64,000 bases of DNA, taken from the NCBI GenBank assembly GCA_025345505.1, contig JANVCC010000020.1, forward strand, positions 54,066,076 to 54,130,075. The letters are read 5' to 3'. Shown here piece after piece: positions 53,285 through 64,000 of this stretch. Below the pieces are notes generated by a model that was not told where the DNA came from, ran no database searches, and worked only from the letters and a program-made list of their open reading frames with translations. The stretch's first letter is position 1; every line of letters starts with the position of its first letter. The stretch is from Todiramphus chloris collaris (taxonomy: Eukaryota > Chordata > Aves > Coraciiformes > Alcedinidae). A program made the position numbers and the translations under genes.

Positions 53285-53600
53285 CTTCAGATTAATTTAG
53301 CAGGCATTGCCTCGTGCCTGATGGGAGGGGGACTCATTGATAATTTATGGAAATATCTACTATAATCCAAGGGAGATGACTTTTTCTCCAGCTTTGTGCA
53401 TCAATAGATAATCAAGGCCTTCAAGCAGCCTTAGCTTCCCATTACCTCAGGCAAGAGAATTCCTGAAAGCATGCCTCCGGGGCACCTGAATTATATCCTC
53501 CATTAGGGGAGGAAAAGCTTTCTGCATTCCACCTATAACACTCCCCAGAACCTTTCCTGTTTATTTCTGCTGTATGAAAGCAGAAGCATTAGGAACAGGA
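53285..53600. promoter_or_regulatory. Candidate conserved noncoding element, intron 7 (a)
   Basis: Repeat-free stretch with a dense set of homeodomain cores (GATTAATTTAG, GATAATTTATGG, AATCCAAGG, ATAGATAATC) and little low-complexity sequence. Marked on composition; conservation untested. Confidence 0.3.
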
Positions 53601-54284
53601 TTTTTTAAGTGAAGACTTATGTAGATACAATGGAGAAACCTTTCAAGCACGAGCCAGATCACCTCCTTCAATCCCTGCCGGTGACCTATCCCAAATAAAA
53701 GGTTTCTGTTACATCATTAGCTCAAGCCAAAAACAGCCTTGGCTTAATGCGCAGTTTGTTCTTCCTACTGTTTTTAGGCAAATACTGCTACTTTACTCCC
53801 ATCTGGGAGGGAAATTACACTGCTGGGCTGTAATCTAAGACAAGATTTTCATTGGAAGCAAATGCTCTGAATCCAGTGTAAATACTGGTGCATGTTCAGA
53901 AAAGCCTAAAACAATAAACCCTGGCCCCATCCAACACAAGTTAGAGAAAGTGAAAGTCAGAGAGAGGATAAGAAAACACCCAGCTATCCTAAGAGCAAAT
54001 GCTTTGCTAGACTTTTATAAATTGTTTAACCTCTTCCACTGTTTTGTTGGATTTTTTTTTTTAATGGAAAATTGATCCCATAAAGACCAAAACCACAGAG
54101 AGAAGTCTAAATGGTGAATTGTGGATTTTAGTATTTCCATCTACTTTGCAACTCGATACACTCACCTCTGTGAGGTCTCCAGAGATTCCCCCCTTCTTTG
54201 CCTGCTTCCCCCCTTCTCCCCCCCCTTCCTCTTTTTAAAGATCACTAAACAAACTTGAAGCACTACTGACCAGCCACATGGTAG

Positions 54285-54650
54285 CAGCTACGAACCGCAT
54301 TTGTAAAATGTCAGCGGCAACTCTATTCCTGAAGTTGACTTCTCCTGCCGCCAAATGAAGGCAAACTGAAAAGGTGGAAATAATCATAGAAATGATGCTA
54401 GTCCATAAACAAGCTTACAGCCTCATTAGTATAGCGGGAGGCTCCACTGGGTGATTTATGCTTGTTTTGCCGATGCCATGAGGAAATGCCATAGGGCAAC
54501 TTTAGCCAGCTGCTAATGGTTTCTGACAGCTTCTTAGCAACTAGTGCAAGCAACTCCGTGGCGTTTGCTAGTGACAGAAACTGAAAATGTCATATTATCT
54601 GCCCATGTGTCACGAAGTCTGTGTGGCAATTAACTAGCAGGCCAGTGACT
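54285..54650. promoter_or_regulatory. Candidate conserved noncoding element, intron 7 (b)
   Basis: Repeat-free with retained CpGs. It contains GTGATTTATG near 54450 (PBX/HOX-like), TCTGACAGCTTC near 54522 (MEIS core TGACAG) and TAGTGACAGAAAC near 54570 (a second TGACAG). Clustered MEIS and PBX/HOX cores within MEIS1 suggest a possible autoregulatory enhancer. Inference only. Confidence 0.35.
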
Positions 54651-56861
54651 GAGGGGCCAGAGGCTCTTCAAAATGGCCCATGGCTATTCAGGGGGCAGAG
54701 CAGGCACATCGCTCCCGTTTATGCTGCACATATGCATGGCTGCATGCACGATCTGCGTCATGCTCCTTCTGTCTGTCATTGATGAGTTTGGTCCACACAG
54801 ATCCTTTGTCCATGGAGAAACTCAGGCTCACTTTCTCTTTAGGCATGGCATGACATTATCAGAGGAACTGCAAGTAATCTGTCTTGATATGATGGTTGGA
54901 AATGGCACTTTAATTGGCAATACCTGATTCTCTGGTTTTGAGCACTGGATCCAAAGGTGCTAGCTGTTTTTCTGCTTGCTCGCAAATTAATCTAAAAGGA
55001 TTTAAGACCACTGAAGCAGACTCATTGCCTGTCAAATTGCTGGGAGCACAGCAACTCTGCACAGAAACTAGATGCTATTTAAAAAAAAAAACAACCCAGA
55101 GCCTGTAAGGAGCAGGAGGAGAGCCCAGGCTCTGCACGCCCATTCCCCAGCAAGCAAAACCAGGCACTATATGTCAAACTGTCAAACCTTTCAGCGTGGT
55201 CACTTGCCCTTTCAAATAATATTTAAGAATTGTTTTTATACAATTTTTTTATAGGCCATGGTCTATTGAAAGAGGCCAACCAACAAAGAAAGGAATTTTT
55301 ACTACAATTCGTCCATGGATGATTTCTTGCCAGACCTGGACCAGTCCCCACGGAGCAAGACAGGTGACCTGTGGCAGCTCCCCAGCTGTTGGGGAGCTCC
55401 AATTTCAAACGCCCTTGACTCCAGGGTCCCAGAGTTGCCTATTTAAGCACACCCAGGCGTTTAGGCTGTGCTATCTTGTTCCTTTCAAGAAAGGATAAAG
55501 AAGCATTTATCATATTCAGCCCTGCTGAATGGGTCAGCCTGGCTGTGCCAGCAGGGGCTCCTCTCACTGCATCCCCCTCCATGCTGCCATCACCTCCTAC
55601 AACTTCCCTTCCCCTCCCACTCCCCCTAAAATTAGAGGCAGAAGCAGCAAAGGGCAACTGAGTATACAGCAGCTTCCCAAGTGGGTAATGCTCTCTTTGT
55701 CCTGGGTGACTTGTTATAAACCTTTGTTGGCAAAATAGGTGCTTCTGGAGAGCAACTTGGCACATATGCTGGACTTCAGCAGCCACGGCCATCACAGGAG
55801 TCCCAGGTGGTGATTCAAAGCCTCCTTTGCTTCCACATCAAACCAAAATTAAATGTCATCACTCTGCAATGTTGGAAAGGCAGGCAGCATGGTGTATCTG
55901 GGCAACTTTAAATCAACCCAGCTGCCAAATCCGTCCTCACACATCAACCATAGAAGCTGTCTAGGTATGACAAATACAGTCCTAATCACAAGTCAGGGAC
56001 ATTTCAGAAAGGCTGGAAAGTCAGATGTCCTAAAATCCCCAGCTGTTCACTCAACTGCAAAATCCATGCCTTTGTAGGTAGCTCTTCAGAAGAACACCCT
56101 CAAACAATTTCAAGTGACCAGAAATCTCAACAGATAAATGTTAAATACAGCTTTACTACAAGTATCTTCACCAGATGCACCGGGTTATTTCTCAGTGCAC
56201 ATAGCTCTGTCCAAGAATCAAATCTATATTTGGAGTACAAATATTTTTTTATATCAAAGAAAAATAAAAAGCCTGCTTGCTACACCTCTGTCACACCTTT
56301 GAAAGAGGTTTTGGGGTCAACTGTTCAGTTTGCTAGGAGGGGGCATGAGGTGGGCACCAGCTTTGATAAAGTCCACCAAACCACGCAATGAGCACCACCC
56401 TCCAGCTTTTACAGTCCACTCCTAAATAAGCATCTGAATCCACTGCTTTAAGGAGCTTGTGAATGAAAATGTGAAAGACTTACCCAGAATCCCTTGGAAA
56501 GAGCAGCTTTTAAGGGGACTAAATCAGTGTTCTTTAAAAGTTCCCTATGTTGAGCTGATGTTTCCAAATCTCTCCTGCTAAAAGCAGCTTCTGCCTCCTA
56601 GAACTTTATGGATTGCACTTACTTTTGCATTTAATAAGCTAATATGATCTACATATGTGCTGTGTTTGGACAAAACCTATTGATCGTACTAGATTTGCAG
56701 TGTTTTCAAGGCTATGAATTGAAACATCCAACACAATGCCCCAAAGTTTGTGGGCTTTTCAGTAGTGTGATTTCTTTAAAATTCTATTATAATTTATTTT
56801 TCTTTAAGCACTTAGATACAAGTTCCTCAAATTCTGCTTCTGCTAGCATGAGAAATCCTAC

Positions 56862-56885
56862 ATTATCTAATTTTAATTAGATAAT
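56862..56885. repeat. Perfect palindrome with 11-bp arms and 2-base centre
   Basis: ATTATCTAATT and AATTAGATAAT face each other around TT, followed at once by TAGTAATT. Each arm carries a TAAT homeodomain core, so paired homeodomain binding is conceivable; it may equally be chance in AT-rich DNA. Confidence 0.85.
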
Positions 56886-59800
56886 TAGTAATTTTAAGCA
56901 ACATAATGTACTAGAAAGTGGCAAAATTACTTTCCTTAACCTTTCTCCACTTCTCTGTGCTAGTTTAGAGTAACTATTATTAATTTCCACATCTTTACCT
57001 ATGTTATTCCTTAGAGAAACACATCTCCAGTTTGCTGGATACCCACACATCCACCATGCTGACTTTTTTCAGACCAAAACCAGGCCTACATGTGAAATGT
57101 AATTTTCCTATAAGGTACAAAATCATGAACTCTCAAAAAGCAGATCCAAGGAAGCAACAAGTTTTTTCTGTAAAATAAGAGCAAGAGAGAAGGAATCTGT
57201 CACAATCTACTCTTCACAAGACTTAAAACAAGGATCATCATTTCAGAGCACCAGCATTGAATGGACTTGCATAATCAAAGAAGAATATGGAAGTTTTTGA
57301 GTTTTTAGGGGTTTTTTTATTCTTTTCTGATACAACCAGCTCCAACTTGGCAAAGGAACACGGTGAGCAAAAGTCACACCCAAATGACTCTGACATGAGT
57401 CAGGGTGGCTAATACCCATGCCCACAAGTATAGGAAGACAAGATCACTACCCAGGAATGATCTCTCCTCCTTAGATCAAGAAGGGGTAAGGAGGCAAGCT
57501 GAGCAGCAGCAGGGGTTGAGTGCTCAGGAATGCCAGGGAGGCACTGGTACAGTTTGGGGATGCGTGCCCAGATGGCAATCCAAGTTGTATCTACTTGTTG
57601 AGGAGAACTAGAATTTTTGACAGAAAAAGGCCTGTGAGTTTTGAGATTTCCCAAAAAAATACATTATTTTAAAATTTACACACACAAGCACATCTATATT
57701 ATGTATGTAACATTAACCCAATGTGACTGCTTTCAACCTGCCAATGCCCAAGCAAGTCATATGAGCTAAGGATGGGGCTACCAGTAAAAGGTATGTCAGA
57801 AAGCTTAAATTAACAGCAATTTCAAACATTTTGTATTAGTTTGGATCCATGACTCGTCAGATATGATGGAAGCAACCACTCCAGAAGTTCCTGAGGCAAA
57901 TGGGAATCATTTCAGTGCACTGAATGGCCTACAGAAAATTCTCTCCCAACCCCCCCAGTATGTACCATAACCATGTAGGTCTGCTTGTGAATTTGAAACG
58001 TGGTACTGACAAGGGACCATTTTTTTTTTTCCCCTTATTCCTTAAGGAAAAGGCCTTTTCAAATATACTGAACAAAAAGTTAATGAGGAACAACAAGGTT
58101 GAAAATGAGCATTAGTGAAGAACAACAACAAATACCATGTGTTTGGGTTTGCACACCTCTCTTAAGGAGATGCAGTGAGTGCATCATGCAAGGATTCAGA
58201 CCATGAGATAAACAGAAGGAGGTTGCCAGTCACAGATAGTGTCCATATTTATGAGATGCTAAAGGAAACAGTTGAAAAATATCCTACACAAATATTCATA
58301 GATAACCTGGACAAGTATAAATTACACTCTAGCATTTGACAAATTTTAAAAGTTTTTTCTTGAATCATTGTACTTTGTTCTTTAGAGACAGGAGCACCTT
58401 TTTGTAGTAATTTGATCCTCCTTTTTGACTTGAATTCCCTTTAGGCAAGCAACAAGCAAATTAGTTGTCTATGCAAAGAGCATTGATGAATAGGGGGGAA
58501 AACCCCACAGAGTTTACTCATTTTCATTTGTTCGGCAGCTTTTTACAGCTGGCACAAAGGAAACTTCTTCTCTTGCACAACATAACGCTTCTTAATGGGG
58601 TTCAGAAAACTCTGCTTTTATGGGTAATTTGTGCAATATTTCTGGAGCCACACATCTATGTGTGAAATACTAAAAAGAGATCAATTCATTGTATGAGAAG
58701 CAAACAACTTTCTGCTGCCTGCAACAGTTTACTCTGAGCAGCTAGAAGCAAATACCCTACAGAAAAGTATTTGGTTAAACAGAAAAACATCCTGCTTTAA
58801 CCAAGAATGGTAAAAAGCTTAAACAGGTTGTTTTGGTTTGGTTTATTTCCTAACCTAAAAGCCAGCACGATGACCCTACTACTCCTTAGGAAAAGCTGTT
58901 TTTCAGTCATTCTTTCATTTTGTTGAAATATAGGTTTGTTTTTTTTTTTTTTTCTTAAACCTATTCTCTCTGACCTCAGCAGGAGAGCCAGCTGTCCCAG
59001 CTAAAGGTCCCACCAGTTGCATTCTCCATGACAAGTCAACTGCATATGGCTGAGACACAGGTAAATCCACTGTTGGATTCAGTTGGACTTACTCCCTTGC
59101 AAAGCACAAGCACAGGAAGCAGCAGAAGGAACACAGGACTGTTCTGTCATCGGGTAAATATGCCAAACTAATACCCAAATGGCCATGGATCAACATCTGT
59201 AAATCTCTATAGCTCCTTAACAACCGGCTCCATCTTTGTTTATCCAGCTCCTAAGACACTTGACTCTTGGACTGAGCACAAGCAGCTATAAGAGACTCAA
59301 ATCTAAGATCAGAAACATATTATGTATAAACTAAGGGATGCATTATCTGTAGAAACAGTTTATTACAGTAGAGCATTTAAGTAGGCTTCCTTCCCCAAAC
59401 AGAGCTAAATTGCCCTGGGCCCTGCCTGCATGCTTGCTCCAGAGGAGATGATTCTGTAGATCTCAGGTTTTCCAACAGAAAATACATGCCAGAACCTTGA
59501 CACTGTGCAAACCATTCAAAATTAGGTTCTTCTATTAAAAAAGGATGGGTTTTTGGTTTTTTTTAATTAATCATTAGACAAGACAAACCAATATGCTTGG
59601 AATTGTTGAACAACACTAAAGTATTTTATTTCAGACCAATTCAGACCAACAAATGATGGTGCAAGCTGCAGTGTGTCCTGCTGGAACTGTTTGCCCCAAA
59701 TAATCTTTAGCAGGGCTCGATCCTGTATGTCACAGGAGTCATATAAACATAATAAATGGGAGAGAATTAATCCAGCTACAGTTCAGGCAAGTTCAGATTC

Positions 59801-60503
59801 ATTATCTACCAAGACCACATGAGATATTACCAACCAGAAGTTTCCATGTGGTTTGTGTCAAGTGAAAAAGTTCTTGCTGATGTGCAATGTCTTGTCTTCT
59901 ACTCCTGTCACCCATTTTAAAGTAGCATCAAAACAAAAAAAAAATATTATTTTCCCTGTCCCATGTCCATCAGTAACATCTGACAATTAAAATCAAGACA
60001 TCATTTAAAGAAAACTAAAATTAAACTTCACTTTGCATGCCATGGTGGCAGCACATACTCTATTTTCCCCAGGTACAGTGGTCACTTTGCAATTGCAAAA
60101 GGCACAATTAGAAGCATGAGAATAAAATGCCCCCATCTCATCTACTTTCCCTCTTTGAGAGTAACAAAATCTCAGCTGCCATTGACAATGCTTAAGAAAA
60201 TACCCATCATCTCATACAATCTTGTAAGGACCCACCTGATGCAGAAAATCACAGCCATTGAACCCTCTCGACTGGGCAGTTAGTGAAAAGACATCTGGCT
60301 TGGAACTTAAGGCAGAAATTAGTTATTTCTTCATACTTCTAACAAGAGGAAGATGGTTTTGATTTCTTATGGAGGGATAATCCAAAACCACTTCTGAGAC
60401 AGCTGGTGGTTGCTGATGCAGAATCCTGTATCTCACAGCTATGGAGGAGGGTGAGAAGGCTGTAAATGTCCACCTAGAAGAACCATTTCCACAAGGTGTA
60501 TTT

Positions 60504-60527
60504 GGTATCTGATGGAAATCAGATACC
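60504..60527. repeat. Perfect inverted repeat, 10-bp arms
   Basis: GGTATCTGAT and ATCAGATACC flank the 4-base loop GGAA, with outer CCACA/TGTGG able to pair after an asymmetric bulge. This forms a stable hairpin on paper, too short for a typical microRNA precursor. Confidence 0.9.
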
Positions 60528-63500
60528 CATGTGGTGGCCTGAACTACTGGGCAGAGCAGGGCAGAACAACAGGGACTTGGGAATCTTCCAGTACCTGGGC
60601 TTCGTAGGAACAGGACCCCAAACATTTGTACTCCTCTTTTCTAAGAAACGATAGAAACATTTGCAATCGTGACTGAATGGACAGCATTTGAACCACATCA
60701 TGAGTTTCCTCCTCTCACCCTCCCCTAGTGCTGCCTGGGGTGCTCAGAAGCCTGCTTCAGTCCCCAAAGACAAACACTGATGCTACCACACATGTAATCA
60801 GCTCAGAAAAAAAACACCTTAATTACAAAATATGCACCCTCTGTCAGACCTTTTAATGGAAGGGCATAGAGAGAATTAATAATGTTTTTCTTGTGCTGTC
60901 CCCGCTTATCCTTATTGCCTGATGCCCTAATTCCACTGCTCTTGTTCTTCTAGCTAAAGCCAGTCACTTTGAGGGCCTGTGAGAATAGCAGGAGGCTGCT
61001 CCTCAGGAAGGAGGTGTGGAAGACAAAAGGAGATAAGTAGATTTGACAGAGCCAAGCTCAAACAGAATTTTCTTCCACTTGACTGTCCCTCTCCAACACA
61101 AAAGGCAAATCTGCTCTGATGAGGTGGTGCTTAAAAAAGGCCACAATGGAAAAGAAGAAACCTGAAGTCAGGCTGTAGAGCAAAGGTGCTGTGGTGTTGG
61201 TAGGCAGGAATGCTGCTGCTGCTCATATGGCTCCTGCTGCTTTCCGCTCAGCATGGTGACCAGGAGAGGGGTGCCTTTGGAAATTATCTCCCACCACCTT
61301 GCCTGCAGCTCTGGTGCGCAGCAACTGGTAGACCACAGCTCTAGAGATGGAGGGTACCCAAGGCTGTCCTTCTGTGGCAACCAAAGCACAACTGCTAGTG
61401 GTAGTTGGACTAAACTTCACTCAGGCTCATCTATACAAACTGAACTTAGAAAGCCCCTGTTTAGGTCAGGTGCAGCAGCGGTTGCTGGAGAAGAGAGCTG
61501 CTTACTCTGCCCAGATTCTCCTTGCCCTAGATGACTGGGAGGGATCAAGCAATGACCACCCATGGTGGCCATACCACTGACTTAATTTCTGCAACACATA
61601 CTTCCTCACAAAAAGTGCAATCTACTTTCTCACCTCCACTAACACCCCTTGGATGCGGGGAGGTGTGGTAGCATTAAGGGGCAGGTCAGGGCACAATCTC
61701 TGCGCATCCAGACAGATGTCGTGAATCCATCCTGAAAACTCAAAAGGCTTGGAGAGCCCTTTGGAGAAATAACTGGGAGGTGGTCTTGATCCTGGTCCTC
61801 GTGGTTGGGTAGTGGTCTGCCAGGCTCTGCACCAAAGCTGAGCTCCTTCATTTTCCCCCCAGGGACATGCAGACAGTAACACCCCTTTCAGACGCCTTGG
61901 TCCTACTACATTAGCAAGTCTCCTTGAGCTCCAGCTTAATGTATTCATGTCACTGATATGTTTTTGATTTCCTACAACTTTCTATCACAGCTTCTGGTGG
62001 TTTTCTGTTTGTTTTACAGTGCAGTTATAGGTTAAGGCATGGGGGGAGGGGGTGTTTATCCAAATTGAAACAAACAAACAATAAATCCAAATGCAAATCA
62101 CCCAGGAACAAACTGATGTCAGAGAGTCCAAAACATGCAGTGAAGGTGAAAGCAAAACCTGATAGATGCTGGACTCCAAAACTTCTCCTGAATATCACCT
62201 ACAGGTGCACATGCACCTTATTTTCACCTCTTCCATCACTACATATTCCTAGACATCAGCTATCTAGGAGTACCCTGAATAGACAAACTCATGGGAGGAA
62301 AGGGAAAAAATCCTGGTGCACTCCAGAATTTGAAGATTATTTATGTCACTGCACCTAGTGGCATCAAAGTCCCAACTGCAAGAGGGATGAAGGATGGGAA
62401 GGATGTATCTTGGCCACTTCCAGTTCATCTCTCTTTGACTCCACTCCTTAGCAATAAGAGTGTTTAACCAAAATCCCACAGAAATCTCAAAGCAAAGCTG
62501 ATCATAACAAAAAGCCATCCAGTGTCTTAAAAAAAAAAAAAAACAAAATGCTATCATCCTTCAAAAAGTAAGCCAAAGAGATTTCTGGGGTTTCTTTTCT
62601 GCTTCACAGCATTTATCATTATCTCTAATAGCGGTAGTAGTAGAAAGATAGAAAGAAAACACTGTCTGATTTTAGCAATCTAATATACTTCAAATGACAT
62701 GAATGAGTAACCAAGGGAGTTAAAGGAAAACTTCAGGTTCTAGCAGGCTAAAAACTACATGGATCAGGTTCCCCATAGCAGGTATAGTCCACATGGAATA
62801 ATTATCTTGCTTTTCTGCTGAAGCAACCTCATCCTTGCTGAAAGGGCTGAGGACATTATCTCACCCCTTCCACACACTAGTGATGGAAGAGGAGTCTCAT
62901 CTGTCCAGCTCACCACTCAATCTGTCTCCTCTTGGGGCAGCCTGGCAGTACCTACAAAGTCACCAGCTTCACCTTCCAAATGATTCTGTGAAATACCATG
63001 TTGATAAGATGGTACACTCTCAGCTGAGGTTACCAAAGACTGTATTTCTACTGTGTACCCTATCTTTCTTGCCCCAGCTTTCAAGATGTGCTTCTCAACT
63101 GCTATGTGAGGACACATTGTACACACACAGCCAGCCAGCCAGTTGCTGCTCCTGGTTAAACACCAGCAATGTCTTCCCTGTGCCCTTCCTGCTCATGCAG
63201 TTATCAACTAGGAGGGTTTTACAGGCACCAGTTGCTATACAAAGGAAAAGGCTGACTTTTCTGAGCATCCTGTAAATGCTGAGAAAAGAAAAGAATGGAA
63301 AGGAAACAGAAAGAGCAACCTAGAAAGCAGAAGGGAAAAACAGGAGACCTTGTCTCAAAGGAGAGAGTTGACCACATTCTTAGCCCTGCCTTCATATATA
63401 GAAGATGTTTGCTTTTATTAATCTTGGAAAAAAATGTGTTGTGGAAACTAAGTCATCCCCTAGGCAGATTTAACTTGGGTGACCTGAACATACTTTGCAG

Positions 63501-64000
63501 ATCACTATAGGTCTCTTTGACCTTGGCATTGACACAAGGATCATATTTTCTCATGAATTAATTACTCTGGAATAATTCTGACGATGTATTAGGTATAAAT
63601 AGACTTTTATTTAGGATTGGGCAAATACATTCTCTCTTTCTGCCTCTCACCTCCCCAGACCAAATCTTTTTCTTAGGATAAGGAAAACCCACCCTTCATT
63701 AAGGTATGGGTACACATCTCGAGGGCCAGGTAGAAGCTTGGCTGCTTCATGCTCAGGGCAATGTATTTTCAGACATTGCCTTCAGCAAGAGGCATTTTGG
63801 AGTTAACTGGTAAGATTTATCACTTCTGATTGGAGTGGTCAGCCTGCGTATTTGCAGATGAATATACAATTATCTTCAGGCATGAAAGAGGGAGAATATA
63901 TAGGTCAATAGTGGGAATGCTCAGCTTCAATTGTCAAAACAGAACACATGACCCTTGCTGTATATTTACGTGTTAGTGAAGAGCAGGTCCACTAAAACCT

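Noticed and set aside
62835-63275. 146-codon open frame on the plus strand in intron 7
   Set aside because: Translation shows no domain or codon-bias signal; antisense to MEIS1 without promoter evidence.

Overview
The window is vertebrate intragenic DNA, most likely from a bird. It carries the 3' half of one gene, MEIS1, on the minus strand, so transcription runs from high to low coordinates. The gene call rests on six exons whose splice sites and reading phases join without error and whose translation is the MEIS1 TALE homeodomain plus C-terminus. An avian or other sauropsid source is suggested by a CR1 LINE 3' end at 25.7 kb with the typical ATTCTATGA-type tail and by the otherwise low interspersed-repeat content. 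The species cannot be named from the sequence. No CpG island, promoter, tRNA, rRNA, CRISPR array or second protein-coding gene was seen.

Layout in transcription order, with exons numbered as in mammalian MEIS1: intron 7 (part), 64000-51618; exon 8, 51617-51472 (acidic linker, basic patch, homeodomain helix 1); intron 8, 51471-22863 (28.6 kb); exon 9, 22862-22786 (TALE loop PYP, helix 2, start of helix 3); intron 9, 22785-5311 (17.5 kb); exon 10, 5310-5252 (rest of helix 3); intron 10, 5251-3991; exon 11, 3990-3901; intron 11, 3900-3629 (272 bp); exon 12, 3628 to about 3533 (short C-terminus, MEIS1A type); intron 12; exon 13, 1019-736 (long C-terminus, MEIS1B type); then the 3' UTR running off the left edge. 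Exons 1-7 (N-terminus and PBX-interaction domain) lie outside the window to the right.

The gene's 3' end has a choice of C-termini: inclusion of exon 12 gives the short form and skipping it gives the long form. Two further possibilities are visible. Exon 10 ends at a GC rather than GT donor, with an in-frame 29-residue read-through. Intron 11 is open in frame along its whole length. The rest is intron with homopolymers, microsatellites, a 100-N assembly gap, one CR1 fragment, several stretches that look like conserved regulatory elements, and a consensus DR5 retinoic-acid response element motif beside the gap in intron 9. The DR5 motif is notable because MEIS genes are retinoic-acid targets. 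The human equivalent of intron 8 carries the restless-legs-associated noncoding variants. Nothing here looks like a new multi-gene system; the most checkable novelties are the splice and C-terminal options, the DR5 site, and an inverted repeat nested in direct repeats at 32.46 kb.
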